Assembly: GCA_024280945.1 (NCBI GenBank)
Contig: JAMXLO010000081.1
Span: 1 to 64,000, forward strand
Direction of reading: 5' to 3'
From: Acetobacteraceae bacterium
Lineage (GTDB): Bacteria; Pseudomonadota; Alphaproteobacteria; Acetobacterales; Acetobacteraceae
Length of the DNA stretch: 64,000 nucleotides
In this document: positions 34,314 through 44,110 of the stretch, piece after piece
Layout of the letters: each line of letters begins with the position of its first letter
How positions within the stretch are numbered: the stretch's first letter is position 1
Program-made: the position numbers and the translations under genes
The notes under the pieces: generated by a model
Told to the model about the DNA's origin: nothing
Seen by the model: the letters and a program-made list of their open reading frames with translations, nothing else
The model's database searches: none

Positions 34314-35864
34314 CTACCTGGCTGTCCTCATACGCCGGCGATTTAGGAGTCGCCGCAATTCGCCGAGGTCTGCCGCGCCGCTGAACACTACGGCGATTGC
34401 GTAGACGACCAGACCGATGCTGACCAGCGCGATCAACGCCAGGAGTCGGCTGGCTCCATGTTGACGGGTGAAGAGCAGGTGCTGCGCGAGCACGAGCGCT
34501 AGCCCCATCACCGCTACCGCTCCTATTACCCGGATTACGCGCTGGCGGAGTTGGGCATCGATTTGCAGATGTCCCCGGCGCATCAGCACGAAGGCCAGCC
34601 ATCCAACGTTGAAGATCGCTGCCAGGCTGGTCGCCAGGGCGGGGCCGATGTGCTGCAGCGGTATCATGAAGGCAAGATTCATCGCGAGGTTCAGCGCCAC
34701 CGCGGCAATGCCGACCTTCACCGGGGTCGCAGTATCGCCCCGCGAGAAGAAGCCTGGCGCCAGCACCTTCACCAGGACGAAGGCCGGCAGCCCGAGCGCG
34801 TAGGCGGCCAGCGATTGCGCCGATAGCCGCGCGCTTTCCGCGTCGAACGCGCCCCGGCCGAACAGCGACCACATCACCGGCCAGGCACAGATGATCAGCG
34901 CCACCGCGGCGGGCAAAGTGAGGAACAGCGCATACTCGATCGCACGGTTCTGCGTGGCGAGCGACGCCTCCGCCTCGCCGGCACGGACCTGACGTGACAG
35001 CAGTGGCAGCAACGCAGTGCCAACAGCGGTGCCGATCACCCCCAGCGGCAGTTGCTGCACCCGGTCGGCGTAGTAGAGCAGAGACACGGTGCCCGCCGGC
35101 AACAGGCTCGCGATGATTACGTCCACCGCCAGGTTGAGTTGGGTAACGCCGGCGCCGATCAGCCCCGGCAACATACGTCGCAGCAGGATGCGGATTTCTG
35201 GCGTCAGGCGAGGGCGCGGCAGCCGCAGCCCCATACCGGCGCGCCGAACCGCCCACAACAGCAGGCCTAGTTGGGCAACGCCGGAGATAGTGATGCCCCA
35301 CGACAATGCGTGCCCAGCCGTCGGCACGTAGGGCGTCAGCCACAGCATGCAAGCGATCGAGACGATATTGAACAGCACGTAAGACGCGGAGGCAGCGGTG
35401 AAGCGGTCCAATCCGTTCAGCACGCCGGAAACCAGTGCGGCGAGACAGATCAGCAGCAGATACGGGAAGGTGATGCGCGACAGCGCCACGGCGAGTTCGA
35501 ACTTTTCCGGAATCGCACGAAAGCCCGGCGCCAGCACCGCCATCAGGTGCGGCATCAGCAGTTCGCCGGCGATGGTCAGCGCACCGAGCCAGAACGCCAT
35601 CACGGCGAACGTCTCCTCGGCGAACTGACGCGCCGCCGGACGGCCTTCCGCCGCGAGCATGCCCGAGAAGGCGGGAACGAAGGCGGCGTTGAATGCTCCC
35701 TCGCCGAACAGCCGGCGAAACAGGTTCGGCAGCTTCAGCGCAACGAAGAACGCGTCGGCCACCGGGCCGGCGCCAAGGATCGCTGCGATCAGCATGTCGC
35801 GGGCGAAGCCCAGGATGCGGCTCGCCATGGTCCAGCCGCCGACGGTAAGGACACCGCGAAGCAC
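34314..35864 (-). CDS. murJ: Lipid II flippase MurJ
   Basis: A 516-residue MOP-superfamily protein with about 14 helices that moves lipid II across the inner membrane for peptidoglycan synthesis. The family start GGWTMASRILGFARDMLIAA, ADAFFVALKLPNLFRRLFGEGAFNAAFVPAF and the tail with RGDTATPVKVG are plain. GTG at 35864 shares a base with the gpsA stop (TAGTG), so the two are coupled. It closes the run tsaD-rlmJ-gpsA-murJ. Confidence 0.95.
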   Translation of the reverse strand: MLRGVLTVGGWTMASRILGFARDMLIAAILGAGPVADAFFVALKLPNLFRRLFGEGAFNAAFVPAFSGMLAAEGRPAARQFAEETFAVMAFWLGALTIAGELLMPHLMAVLAPGFRAIPEKFELAVALSRITFPYLLLICLAALVSGVLNGLDRFTAASASYVLFNIVSIACMLWLTPYVPTAGHALSWGITISGVAQLGLLLWAVRRAGMGLRLPRPRLTPEIRILLRRMLPGLIGAGVTQLNLAVDVIIASLLPAGTVSLLYYADRVQQLPLGVIGTAVGTALLPLLSRQVRAGEAEASLATQNRAIEYALFLTLPAAVALIICAWPVMWSLFGRGAFDAESARLSAQSLAAYALGLPAFVLVKVLAPGFFSRGDTATPVKVGIAAVALNLAMNLAFMIPLQHIGPALATSLAAIFNVGWLAFVLMRRGHLQIDAQLRQRVIRVIGAVAVMGLALVLAQHLLFTRQHGASRLLALIALVSIGLVVYAIAVVFSGAADLGELRRLLNRRRMRTAR

Positions 35865-36838
35865 TATTCGTCCCGTCGCGGGCGCGCCAGCAGCGACGCG
35901 ATAGCCTCGGCCAGAGTGCTTCGTCCGGACAACAGCGAGGCGACCGCCGCACAGATCGGCATCTCCACGTCCGCCCCCGATCCGGAGGCTTGGGCGCGGG
36001 CCACCAATGCGGGCGCCGTGGCAACGCCTTCGGTGACGCTGCTGCGCGCCGCAAGCACATCCGCGAGGCGCTCGCCACGCCCCAGCGCGACGCCCAGGCT
36101 GTAATTGCGACTGGCTGCCCCGGTGCAGGTCAGCAGCAGGTCCCCCAGGCCGGACAGGCCCATCACTGTTTCCGCCCGCCCGCCTAAGGCGACGGCAAGC
36201 CGCGACAGCTCCGCAAGCCCGCGGGTAATCAGGGCGGCGCGGGCATTTTCGCCCAGACCGACGCCGATCACTGCGCCAGCGGCGATCGCAATCACGTTCT
36301 TTGCCGCGCCACCGACCTGGGCGCCGATCGGATCTTCATTGCCGTACAGTCTGAACGAGGCGGTGCCGAGGGTGCTGGCAATCCGTTCGCGCAGTGCAGC
36401 ATCGACAGCGGCGACGACCGAGGCGGCCGGCAGCCCGGCAGCGATCTCGTGCGCGAAGTTTGGACCGGTGAGCACCGCCGCCGGCAGATCGGGCCGCACT
36501 TCGGCGGCAATCTCCAGCGGCAGTCGCAGCGTGCCAGTCTCCAACCCCTTTGCGCCGATCACCAATGGCGCACTGGGCAGGTGTGGCAGCGTGGTGCGGA
36601 CGAACTGCATGGGAACCGCGAGTACGGTTGCATCGGCCTCGACCGGGTGCGCGCCGGTAACGGCGACATCCGGAGGCAGCCGCACGCCAGAAAGACGGGG
36701 ATTTTCGCGGCTCGTTGCCATCGCCGCCGCCCGCGCCGGGTCTCGTGCCCATAAGGTCACCTGGTTGCCGGCCCGAGCGGCCTGTACCGCCAATGCCGTG
36801 CCCCAGGCGCCGGCCCCGATCACGGCAACGCTACTCAT
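35864..36838 (-). CDS. gpsA: Glycerol-3-phosphate dehydrogenase [NAD(P)+]
   Basis: Makes sn-glycerol 3-phosphate for phospholipids from dihydroxyacetone phosphate. It has 324 residues: VIGAGAWGTALAVQAARAG (cofactor), GAKGLETGT, LTGPNFAHEIAAGLP, and the lysine-bearing AAKNVIAIAAGAVIGVGLGENARAAL region. ATG at 36838 (MSSVAVIG) is the family start, overlapping rlmJ by eight bases; the longer open frame is not needed. Confidence 0.95.
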   Translation of the reverse strand: MSSVAVIGAGAWGTALAVQAARAGNQVTLWARDPARAAAMATSRENPRLSGVRLPPDVAVTGAHPVEADATVLAVPMQFVRTTLPHLPSAPLVIGAKGLETGTLRLPLEIAAEVRPDLPAAVLTGPNFAHEIAAGLPAASVVAAVDAALRERIASTLGTASFRLYGNEDPIGAQVGGAAKNVIAIAAGAVIGVGLGENARAALITRGLAELSRLAVALGGRAETVMGLSGLGDLLLTCTGAASRNYSLGVALGRGERLADVLAARSSVTEGVATAPALVARAQASGSGADVEMPICAAVASLLSGRSTLAEAIASLLARPRRDE

Positions 36839-37658
36839 CGGCAATCCGCCTAACCTCGGCTGCCTGGCCTTGTTCATCGTTGCCAAGTCGATCGAGCAGC
36901 GCGGCCAGGATCGGCGGCAACTCCGCCTCGAACCGGTATGGCGGGTTGATCAGCAGCATGCCGCAGCCATTGAGCCGGCCGGGATCGACCGGCTCGCGGA
37001 ACACAAGCTCAACCGTCACTACGTCGCGGATACCGCCGTCGCGCACATCCGTCATCAGCTGCCGCACGGATGCGCGTTGCTTGATCGGATACCAGGCGGC
37101 GAACACTCCGGTGCGGAACCGCCGCCAGCCGATCGCAAGGCCCTGCGCCAACGCAGTGAATTCCTGAGTATCCTCGAATGGCGGATCAATCAGCACCAGC
37201 CCACGCTTCTCGTGCGGCGGCAGCAACGCACCGAGTGCCTCCCAACCGTCCCGACAGTGCACGCCGACCTGTCGGTCGCCATGGAACAGGCTGCGGAGAG
37301 CGGACGCCTCCTCCGGATGTCGCTCGCAGCACGCCATCCTGTCATCGCCGCGCATGAGTGCGCGCGCAATGGCAGGTGAGCCGGGATACGAGCTGGGCGA
37401 CTGCACCAGGTGGACATACGCGGCGAGCACCGGGGGCGGGTCGTGCAGCAGCCGGCCAATGCCGTGCCGCCATTCGCCGGTGCGCGTGGCTGGCCCTTCG
37501 TCCAGTCTATAGCAACCGGCGCCAGCATGAGTGTCCAATACGAACAATGGAGCCGGCTTGCGTTGCATCGCACGGATCAACCAGACCAGCACCGCGTGCT
37601 TGAGACAGTCGCCGACGTTTCCGGCGTGGTAGGCGTGGCGATAGTTCACAACGGCCAT
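36831..37658 (-). CDS. rlmJ: 23S rRNA (adenine-2030-N6)-methyltransferase
   Basis: A 275-residue SAM-dependent methyltransferase of the RlmJ (YhiR) family. It starts [21 protein letters not shown], shows [12 protein letters not shown] as SAM site and LIDPPFED as the catalytic DPPF motif. Overlaps tsaD by 13 bases and gpsA by eight. The in-frame extension upstream of 37658 lies within tsaD and is ignored. Confidence 0.93.
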   Translation of the reverse strand: MAVVNYRHAYHAGNVGDCLKHAVLVWLIRAMQRKPAPLFVLDTHAGAGCYRLDEGPATRTGEWRHGIGRLLHDPPPVLAAYVHLVQSPSSYPGSPAIARALMRGDDRMACCERHPEEASALRSLFHGDRQVGVHCRDGWEALGALLPPHEKRGLVLIDPPFEDTQEFTALAQGLAIGWRRFRTGVFAAWYPIKQRASVRQLMTDVRDGGIRDVVTVELVFREPVDPGRLNGCGMLLINPPYRFEAELPPILAALLDRLGNDEQGQAAEVRRIADE

Positions 37659-38677
37659 CTGGGGCGCGGCGCGACGTCCAGTCCATCCGCCAGGCCAAGC
37701 CGTAGTCGCTCGATGCCGGTCCAGGCGACCATTATCGCATTGTCGGTGCACAGTCTGACCGGCGGCGCGATCAGCTCGAATCCATGCTGGTCAGCGACGT
37801 CCGCAAGCGCCCCTCGGATCGCGCCATTGGCTGCCACGCCGCCAGCGACGACCAACAGCTGCGCATCAGGAGCCCGCTCGCGCATCATCGCCATGGCATG
37901 CGCCGCACGGTCCACCAGCACATCCGTCACGGCGCACTGAAAACTGGCCGCGATGTCGGCTGCCACCCGCATCGACAGAGCGCCTGCGCCCTGCCGCGCC
38001 ACTTCATGCGCGACAGCCGTTTTCAGGCCGGAAAAACTGAAGCCGCAACCCGGACGCCCCAGCAGTGGCCGCGGAAACGTATAGCGCCGGGGATCACCGC
38101 CTGCCGCCAGCCGCTCCAGCGCTGGCCCCCCCGGCCAGCCAAGTCCGAGCAACTTTGCCACTTTGTCGAACGCTTCCCCCACGGCATCGTCCATCGTGCT
38201 GCCCAGGCGCACGTGCTGGCCAACGCCTTCCACTGCAACGCACTGGCAGTGGCCACCCGAGAGCAGCAGCAACAGGTAAGGGAAGGCGACGCCGTGCTCG
38301 ACCAGGCCCGGAAGCCGGGCGGTCAGCGCATGTGCCTCCAGGTGGTTCACTGCGATGAATGGCAAGCCATGCGCAATGGCGATGCCTTTGGCAAATTGGC
38401 TGCCGACCATGAGTCCGCCGATCAACCCCGGTCCCGCGCTTGCAGCGACACCGCCCAGCTCGCCAAATCCCAGCCCAGCGCACGCCATGACCCGGTGCAC
38501 TTGATCGGGCAGGATAGCCAGATGCGCACGCGCGGCAATCTCCGGCACGACGCCGCCGTAGGGCGCGTGCTCGCGTTCCTGGCTCAGCACCGCTTCGGCG
38601 AGCACCCGCCCCTCACCGTCGAGCACTGCCGACGCGGTCTCGTCGCACGAGCTTTCGATCCCTAGCACCGGGCGCAT
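37646..38677 (-). CDS. tsaD: tRNA threonylcarbamoyltransferase TsaD
   Basis: Catalyses the last step of t6A37 formation on ANN-decoding tRNAs. The metal ligands are in [13 protein letters not shown]; nucleotide-binding parts are [20 protein letters not shown] and the N-terminal [11 protein letters not shown]. 343 residues from ATG at 38677. Open frame to 38752 crosses the hemC start and is not used. Divergent from hemC with 43 bases between, a pairing seen in other alphaproteobacteria. Confidence 0.96.
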   Translation of the reverse strand: MRPVLGIESSCDETASAVLDGEGRVLAEAVLSQEREHAPYGGVVPEIAARAHLAILPDQVHRVMACAGLGFGELGGVAASAGPGLIGGLMVGSQFAKGIAIAHGLPFIAVNHLEAHALTARLPGLVEHGVAFPYLLLLLSGGHCQCVAVEGVGQHVRLGSTMDDAVGEAFDKVAKLLGLGWPGGPALERLAAGGDPRRYTFPRPLLGRPGCGFSFSGLKTAVAHEVARQGAGALSMRVAADIAASFQCAVTDVLVDRAAHAMAMMRERAPDAQLLVVAGGVAANGAIRGALADVADQHGFELIAPPVRLCTDNAIMVAWTGIERLRLGLADGLDVAPRPRWPL

Positions 38678-38720
38678 ATCCACTCTTTCCAGCAGTCGCG
38701 CAGAGTAATAGGACGCGGCG

Positions 38721-39659
38721 ATGACCACCGCCATGCCGCTGCGCGTTGGCACCCGAGGCTCGCCGCTGGCGCTCGTTCAGACCCGGGCATTGATTGACCG
38801 GCTGCTGGCGGTGCACGTGGAAAGGGTGGAACAGCACATCATCCGCACCACTGGGGATGCTGTGCAGGATCGCCGCCTTGCGGAGATCGGTGGCAAGGGA
38901 CTCTTCGCCAAGGAAATCCACGAAGCGCTCACCCAGGGCCGCATCGATCTGGCTGTGCACAGCCTGAAGGATCTGGAGACTGCACTGCCGGCGGGCATTG
39001 TGCTCGGATGCACGCTTGAGCGGGAGGACGCGCGCGACGCGCTCATCCTTGCCGATCCGGCGGGCAGGGTGGATCCGATCGATCCGTTTGCCTGTCTGCC
39101 GACAGGAGCCGTGCTCGGTACTTCCTCGGTGCGCCGACAGGCGCAGCTCCTGCATGCGCGGCCCGACATTGGCATCGCAACACTGCGCGGCAATGTGCAA
39201 ACACGCCTAAGCAAGCTGACCGATGGTGTCTGTACCGCGTCGCTGCTCGCAGTGGCTGGATTGAAGCGTCTGGGCCTCGCCGATCGTGCGAATCATTTGC
39301 TCGGCCCCGAGGTGATGGTGCCGGCTGCGGGGCAAGGCATCATCGGCGTGACTGTGCGACAGGACGACCAAAGGCTGCGTGACATGCTCGCCGCCATCGA
39401 CGATCCTGCCGCGCGGGCGGCCGCGGCCGCGGAACGGGCCATGCTGCTGCAACTGGACGGCTCGTGCCGCACACCGATTGGCGCGTACGCTTTGATATGC
39501 CCGGACGGCGCGCTGAACCTCACCGGGCTAATTGCACGCCCCAACGGGTCCTTCCTCCTGAGACGCAGCCTGCAGGGTGCCGTGGCCGACGCCGGCAGAA
39601 TCGGCCGCGAACTTGGCGAGAGCCTGCGGGCTGATAGCCCCCGCGACGTCTTTGACTGA
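38721..39659 (+). CDS. hemC: Hydroxymethylbilane synthase (porphobilinogen deaminase)
   Basis: Joins four porphobilinogens into hydroxymethylbilane. 312 residues; the dipyrromethane-binding Cys is in [15 protein letters not shown], the catalytic Asp region is [15 protein letters not shown] and [17 protein letters not shown] follows. It starts [18 protein letters not shown]. The next gene, hemD, begins within its last codons. This is the early half of the heme pathway, 34 kb from hemE-hemH-hemJ. Confidence 0.96.
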   Translation: MTTAMPLRVGTRGSPLALVQTRALIDRLLAVHVERVEQHIIRTTGDAVQDRRLAEIGGKGLFAKEIHEALTQGRIDLAVHSLKDLETALPAGIVLGCTLEREDARDALILADPAGRVDPIDPFACLPTGAVLGTSSVRRQAQLLHARPDIGIATLRGNVQTRLSKLTDGVCTASLLAVAGLKRLGLADRANHLLGPEVMVPAAGQGIIGVTVRQDDQRLRDMLAAIDDPAARAAAAAERAMLLQLDGSCRTPIGAYALICPDGALNLTGLIARPNGSFLLRRSLQGAVADAGRIGRELGESLRADSPRDVFD

Positions 39660-40362
39660 CCGTGCACGCGGCATTCTGATCACACGACCTGAACCGGGTG
39701 CCAGTGAGACCGCGGGGCGGGTGTCAGTGCTTGGCTACCGGCCGGTCGTGGCGCCGCTGATGGTGGTACAGAGCCGCGGTGTGTCGCTGCCGCCGGTCGA
39801 GCGCGTGCAGGCGATCCTGGTCACCAGCGGAAATGCGATTCCACTGTTGCCGGAGACCCATTGCCGCCTGCCATTGCTGGCGGTCGGCGAGGCTACAGCC
39901 GCGCGCGCCCGGGCCGCCGGGTTTGCTCAGGTCAGCAGCGCTGATGGCGACGCCCGGGCCCTGGCCGCGCTGACAGTCCGAAGCTGCCACCCGGATGGAA
40001 AGCCGCTTCTGCTGGTTTCGGGCCGCGGCCAAGGCCAAGGACTTGCCGCGGCATTGCGCGCGAGTGGGTTTCGTGTGGTTCGCCGCACCCTCTATGCCGC
40101 CGTCCCGGTCACGATGCTGCCGGACGATGCTCGGGGCGCGATCGAAGCAGGCGGCATAGAGGCGGTGCTGCTGTTCTCCGCAGAGACCGCACGTCAATGT
40201 GTGCGCTTATTGCGGGCTGCAAGTCTGCGCGACGCCGTCCGTTCGATGGAGGCGCTGGCTATCAGCCAACCGACCGCCATGGCATTAAGGGTGCTGCCCT
40301 GGCGACGCATTCGCGTTGCCGAACAACCCAACCAGGACGCTTTGCTGGCCATGCTGCGATGA
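39652..40362 (+). CDS. hemD: Uroporphyrinogen-III synthase
   Basis: Cyclises hydroxymethylbilane with D-ring inversion. Family similarity is low, as usual for HemD, but the N-terminal RGILITRPEPGASETA, VTSGNAIPLL, LAVGEATAARARAAGF, and LLVSGRGQGQGLAAALRASG segments and its place between hemC and the mitofilin-like gene identify it. TTG at 39652, overlapping hemC by eight bases, is the best start; no ATG is in the right place. 236 residues. Stop overlaps the next ATG by four bases or fewer. Confidence 0.88.
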   Translation: MTDRARGILITRPEPGASETAGRVSVLGYRPVVAPLMVVQSRGVSLPPVERVQAILVTSGNAIPLLPETHCRLPLLAVGEATAARARAAGFAQVSSADGDARALAALTVRSCHPDGKPLLLVSGRGQGQGLAAALRASGFRVVRRTLYAAVPVTMLPDDARGAIEAGGIEAVLLFSAETARQCVRLLRAASLRDAVRSMEALAISQPTAMALRVLPWRRIRVAEQPNQDALLAMLR

Positions 40363-41372
40363 GTGACTCGCCCGCTGCTTTGCCGCCGCCGGAAGAGCCG
40401 CCGGCTGAACCGCCGCCACCGCCAGCCGAGCGGCCGGCCCGACGGTCACTTTTGCCGTGGCTGACCGCCGCAGGCTTTTTGCTTCTTGCCGCTGCCGTGG
40501 TCTGGGTCTGGCAGCATCCCGCCATCCCGCCGGCCTCAACCGAGGCCACAGATACGCTGGGGCGCCAGGTCAGCGCACTCGAAGAGCGCGTGTCGCGGCT
40601 GGAACAGCGGCCGTTGCCGAGTGTCCCCGATCTCGGAGCACTCGACGCCCGGGTGACAGCGCTCGAGCAGCGGCCAGCACCGGAGGCCTCCGGCGCACCG
40701 CCCACGAACCTTCAGCCGCTGGAGGCGCGCGTCACGGCGCTAGAGCAGCGACAGCTGCCAGACCTCCAGCCGTTGGCGAATCGCCTCACGGCGTTGGAAG
40801 TCCGACAACAGCAAACCGGCGCCGAACTTTCCGCGCGGGTGGCCTCGTTGGAGAACGCAGACCGCGCCCTGCAGGCAGATCTGGCGCATCGCGCGGACGC
40901 TGCCACCGCCGCGGCGAAACATGGTGCGCTCATCGAGAGTGCTTCGCTGGCTCTCGCGGCAGGACAGAAGCTGGGCGATATTCCCGGCGCGCCGCCCGCG
41001 CTTGCCCGGTTCGCCGATGTCGCCCCGCCGACGCTGGCGAGCCTGCGCCTCACGTTCCCAGCAGCTGCGCGCGAAGCGCTCGGAGCATCTCGACCGCCCA
41101 CAGAAGGGAAGCCGCTGGTGACCCGGCTGTGGGCACAGGCGCAGGATCTCGTGACCGTCCGGCAGGGCGATCATGTGTTGGTGGGCGATCCTGCCGCTGG
41201 CCTACTGGAACGGGCCCGCACCGCGTTGGATGCTGGTGATCTCGGGGCGGCAGTGGCACATGTGGGCGGCCTGCAAGGGGCGGCGGCGCAGGCCATGGCG
41301 GGATGGCTCGCCCAGGCTCATGCGTTGCTGGCAGCAAGGGCCGCGCTCATCGCGTGGGCTCAGTCGGCCTGA
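40359..41372 (+). CDS. Mitofilin-like membrane protein (HemX/COG4223 type)
   Basis: A 337-residue single-pass protein: proline-rich cytoplasmic start, helix at about 33-50 (LPWLTAAGFLLLAAAVVWVW), then a periplasmic coiled coil with repeated LEARVTALEQR heptads (65-190) and a helical C-terminal domain. This architecture and the order hemC-hemD-x-hemY match alphaproteobacterial homologues related to the mitochondrial MICOS subunit mitofilin. Role in membrane shape or heme enzyme scaffolding is inferred. ATG overlaps hemD in ATGA. Confidence 0.8.
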   Translation: MSDSPAALPPPEEPPAEPPPPPAERPARRSLLPWLTAAGFLLLAAAVVWVWQHPAIPPASTEATDTLGRQVSALEERVSRLEQRPLPSVPDLGALDARVTALEQRPAPEASGAPPTNLQPLEARVTALEQRQLPDLQPLANRLTALEVRQQQTGAELSARVASLENADRALQADLAHRADAATAAAKHGALIESASLALAAGQKLGDIPGAPPALARFADVAPPTLASLRLTFPAAAREALGASRPPTEGKPLVTRLWAQAQDLVTVRQGDHVLVGDPAAGLLERARTALDAGDLGAAVAHVGGLQGAAAQAMAGWLAQAHALLAARAALIAWAQSA

Positions 41373-42658
41373 TGCGCCGCATCCTGCTCGTTTTGCTGGT
41401 CGGTGTGGTGGTGCTGGCGCTCGCCTGGGGGCTGGCAAGCTTGCCGGGTCGCGTCAGCGGCGACGTCGGCGACATCTCGTTCGAAGCGCCAACCTCTGTG
41501 ATCGGGCTCGGCCTGCTGCTGTCGTTTGCCGCCCTGTATGCGTTGTTCCGGCTTATCGGAGCGGCGGTCAGGTTGCCTCGCACAGTTCGCAGACGGCAGG
41601 CTGCGCGCCGGCGGATGTCTGGCGATCTCGCGGTTACCCACACGCTGTTGGCGCTGGCGGCCGGCGATACCGGCGACGCACGGCGCGAGGCAGGCCGTGC
41701 CCGTCGGTTGCTGGGAGATACACCGGCAACCTTGTTACTGGCGGCAGAGGCAGGGCGTATTGCCGGCCGCACCGACGAGGCGGAGGCGGCGTTCAGAACG
41801 CTCGCCGAGCGTGACGATGCGGCGTTTCTGGGGCTACGCGGACTGCTGCGTCAGGCGATCGACCGGGGCGACTGGACCGAGGCGATGGCCCTCGCACGCA
41901 AGGCCGAGTCGGTGCAACCGGGCGCAGCATGGCTGCGCCGCGAACGCGCGCGACTCGCGGTGCGCGCGGGCGAATGGTCTGATGCGCTCGCGCTGGCGGA
42001 CGCCGATGCGCCTAAGGCGGCACTCGCCACGGCAGCCGCGGAAGCGGCAATTGATGAAGGACAGACGCTGCGTCTCGCGAGACAGGCCTGGCAGGAAGAC
42101 CCGTCGTTGGCCCCAGCCGCTCTTGTTTATGGGAAGCGACTACGTGCGGCAGGGCGCGAAGCGCGAGCGCTGACCGTCATCCGCCATACCTGGAGTATCG
42201 CGCCTCATCCGGACCTGGCCGAATTTGCCCTGGCGCCGGTAATCGATCCGCTGGCACGGACCCAGGCCGCGCAGCGCCTGACCGAAGCCAATCCGACGCA
42301 CGCCGAGAGTCGCTTGGTGCTGGCGCGGACCGCGTTGGATGCCGGTCTGACAGGGGAAGCAAAGCGGCATGCGGAAGCTGCCATTGCTGCGGCAGTCAAT
42401 CAGCGGCGGCTGTGGCTGTTGCTGGCGGAGATTGAGGAGGCGGAGGGAAGCGATCAGCGTGACGCATTGCGCCGGGCCGCTACAGCTGGCCCAGACCCGA
42501 CCTGGCGCTGCGAGTCGTGCCACACCATCCACGCCAAGTGGCACGCTGCCTGCCCTGATTGCTTCACGGTCGGCAGTCTACGCTGGAGCTCCGCCCCTAT
42601 GGACGGGCCGCCTACACTTCAGGCGCGGGACGAGACGCTCCTGATCAGCAGCGGCTAA
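41372..42658 (+). CDS. hemY: HemY-type TPR membrane protein with C-terminal zinc knuckle
   Basis: A 428-residue protein, starts MRRILLVLLVGVVVLALAWG, two helices (about 1-22 and 45-68), then TPR-like repeats (ALAAGDTGDARREAGRARRL; LRQAIDRGDWTEAMALARKA). The C-terminus carries CESCHTIHAKWHAACPDC, two Cys-x2-Cys pairs 11 residues apart, a zinc or rubredoxin-like knuckle. This HemY is the enterobacterial hemCDXY-type protein of unclear function, not the oxygen-dependent protoporphyrinogen oxidase of Bacillus. TGATG overlap with the preceding gene. Confidence 0.87.
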   Translation: MRRILLVLLVGVVVLALAWGLASLPGRVSGDVGDISFEAPTSVIGLGLLLSFAALYALFRLIGAAVRLPRTVRRRQAARRRMSGDLAVTHTLLALAAGDTGDARREAGRARRLLGDTPATLLLAAEAGRIAGRTDEAEAAFRTLAERDDAAFLGLRGLLRQAIDRGDWTEAMALARKAESVQPGAAWLRRERARLAVRAGEWSDALALADADAPKAALATAAAEAAIDEGQTLRLARQAWQEDPSLAPAALVYGKRLRAAGREARALTVIRHTWSIAPHPDLAEFALAPVIDPLARTQAAQRLTEANPTHAESRLVLARTALDAGLTGEAKRHAEAAIAAAVNQRRLWLLLAEIEEAEGSDQRDALRRAATAGPDPTWRCESCHTIHAKWHAACPDCFTVGSLRWSSAPMDGPPTLQARDETLLISSG

Positions 42659-43329
42659 GAGCTGAATGAAGCCGCCGGTTCACTGACCGGGCGCGGGGCC
42701 GGCTCAGAGCGCGTCTGGTCCGTCAGCATTTCGATGTGGCCGGTGATTTGGCCGCCGTCCTCGACCTGGAGGCGGCGGCAACGCGCCGTGCCCAGCACCT
42801 TGCCGCTGGCGCGTACGATCAGGCTGCCCCGCGCGGTCAGAGTGCCATCGATGGTGCCAGCGATTTCGGCGTCCTCGACCTCGATCTCGCCCTTGAAGAT
42901 TCCGCCGGGCGAGATGGCGAGTTCGGTCGCATGGATCATGCTGGCTTCCACGGTCCCTTCGACCACCAGCCGCTCGGCGTCCTGCACGGTGCCCTGCACG
43001 CTGATGCCGCGGCCGACGACCAGGGTCCGGCGCTCGGACGGATCGCGAGCCTGGGGACGAATCGGTGGCAGTCCGGGACGCGCGCCAGCAGGTGGTGTGG
43101 CCGGCGGGGGCGGCGCTGTGGTGAAGGGTTGCCGGGACATTGTTGGCACCTCCTGCGGCTGGGCAGGACGGAAGGGAGGCACGCCGAGACCGGAATCGGC
43201 GGGCCTTACAGACTCGTCGGCATGAGCCTGAGTGTCGTCCTGCTGGGGAAATGAGAAGCCGGCGGGCAAGGTGGTGCCCGGTTCGGCGGCTTGCGGGTCG
43301 TCGGGCCTGCGACGCTTAAACACGGACAC
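42655..43329 (-). CDS. Bactofilin (polymer-forming cytoskeletal protein)
   Basis: A bactofilin with a Pro-rich N-terminal tail (about 110 residues) and a central beta-helix domain: TLVVGRGISVQGTVQDAERLV, GTVEASMIHATELAISPGGIFKGEIEVEDAEIAGTIDGTL and ASGKVLGTARCRRLQVEDGG. Such proteins form filaments that localise cell-wall enzymes. GTG at 43329 (VSVFKRRRPDD) has GAGG five bases upstream and gives the usual FxRR start; TTG at 43350 and a later ATG are alternatives. Its end overlaps the convergent hemY stop. Confidence 0.87.
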   Translation of the reverse strand: MSVFKRRRPDDPQAAEPGTTLPAGFSFPQQDDTQAHADESVRPADSGLGVPPFRPAQPQEVPTMSRQPFTTAPPPPATPPAGARPGLPPIRPQARDPSERRTLVVGRGISVQGTVQDAERLVVEGTVEASMIHATELAISPGGIFKGEIEVEDAEIAGTIDGTLTARGSLIVRASGKVLGTARCRRLQVEDGGQITGHIEMLTDQTRSEPAPRPVSEPAASFSS

Positions 43330-43419
43330 GGGCGCCTCGCTGGCTGGCAATGCTTGGATTCGCGATGGTGCAGCCGGCGTAACACGGTCGGTTCCGGTCG
43401 AACAACCTATTGCCGGAGG

Positions 43420-44097
43420 TTATCCACAATGATCCGCATGAGCCACGAGCGCCTGGTCGAGTACGTGGACCATCACCGCAGTGCCGATCACTGGGATGAG
43501 CAGGTTGAGCAGTGGGACATAGCCGGCGAGAGCCAGGATGCAGCCATGCATCATCACCACCGGCCGCGCGCGGCGATAAAGCATAGCTGCCGCGGGGCGT
43601 GGCATCCGGCGCATCGCCACGGCGGCAAACAAACCCCGACCGATGGCGTAACCGCCAATGATCCAGGCGAGGATCAGACCGACGCCAGGCAATATCAGTG
43701 CGGCGATCAGCGCCAATATGTTGAGCAGCAGGATCCGTGCAGCAATGCTGATGCCGTCCCAGAACTGAACCATCAGCGGCGCGCCATCTGCGGGCGGCAG
43801 CGCGGGATAATGGCGGCGCTCCACTGCCACGGCGACGCGATCGATGTAGAGCGAGCTGATGACCACCGCGACAGGCAGGAACAGCCACAGAGCAAGCAGG
43901 GAGGCACCGATTCCACCGGCGAGATCAGCGGCCCAGCCCAACCAGCCGTGCAGGTCGAGCAACTGATGGACTGCCCAGATCGCGGCGAAGTGCAGCGCGA
44001 TGAAGCAAGCCGCCGCCCAGAGCAGGCTGCGGACGAGCACGCCGAGGAAGACGGGGTCGTCAAGCTGGCCTATGGCGCGGGCGAGGGGAGCGAACAA
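43420..44097 (-). CDS. EI24 domain (CysZ-like) membrane protein
   Basis: About 225 residues with four or five helices. The family start LFAPLARAIGQLDDPVFLGVLVRSLLWA and the tail HVLDQALVAHADHCG, with LLLNILALIAALILPGVGLILAWIIGGYAIGR in between, match the EI24/CysZ family. CysZ homologues transport sulfate in some bacteria; transport here is unproven. TTG at 44097 lies 13 bases after the stop of the SGNH gene and is the likely start; the frame is open upstream without homology. Confidence 0.8.
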   Translation of the reverse strand: MFAPLARAIGQLDDPVFLGVLVRSLLWAAACFIALHFAAIWAVHQLLDLHGWLGWAADLAGGIGASLLALWLFLPVAVVISSLYIDRVAVAVERRHYPALPPADGAPLMVQFWDGISIAARILLLNILALIAALILPGVGLILAWIIGGYAIGRGLFAAVAMRRMPRPAAAMLYRRARPVVMMHGCILALAGYVPLLNLLIPVIGTAVMVHVLDQALVAHADHCG

Positions 44098-44110
44098 GTT
44101 GGGGCGCTGC

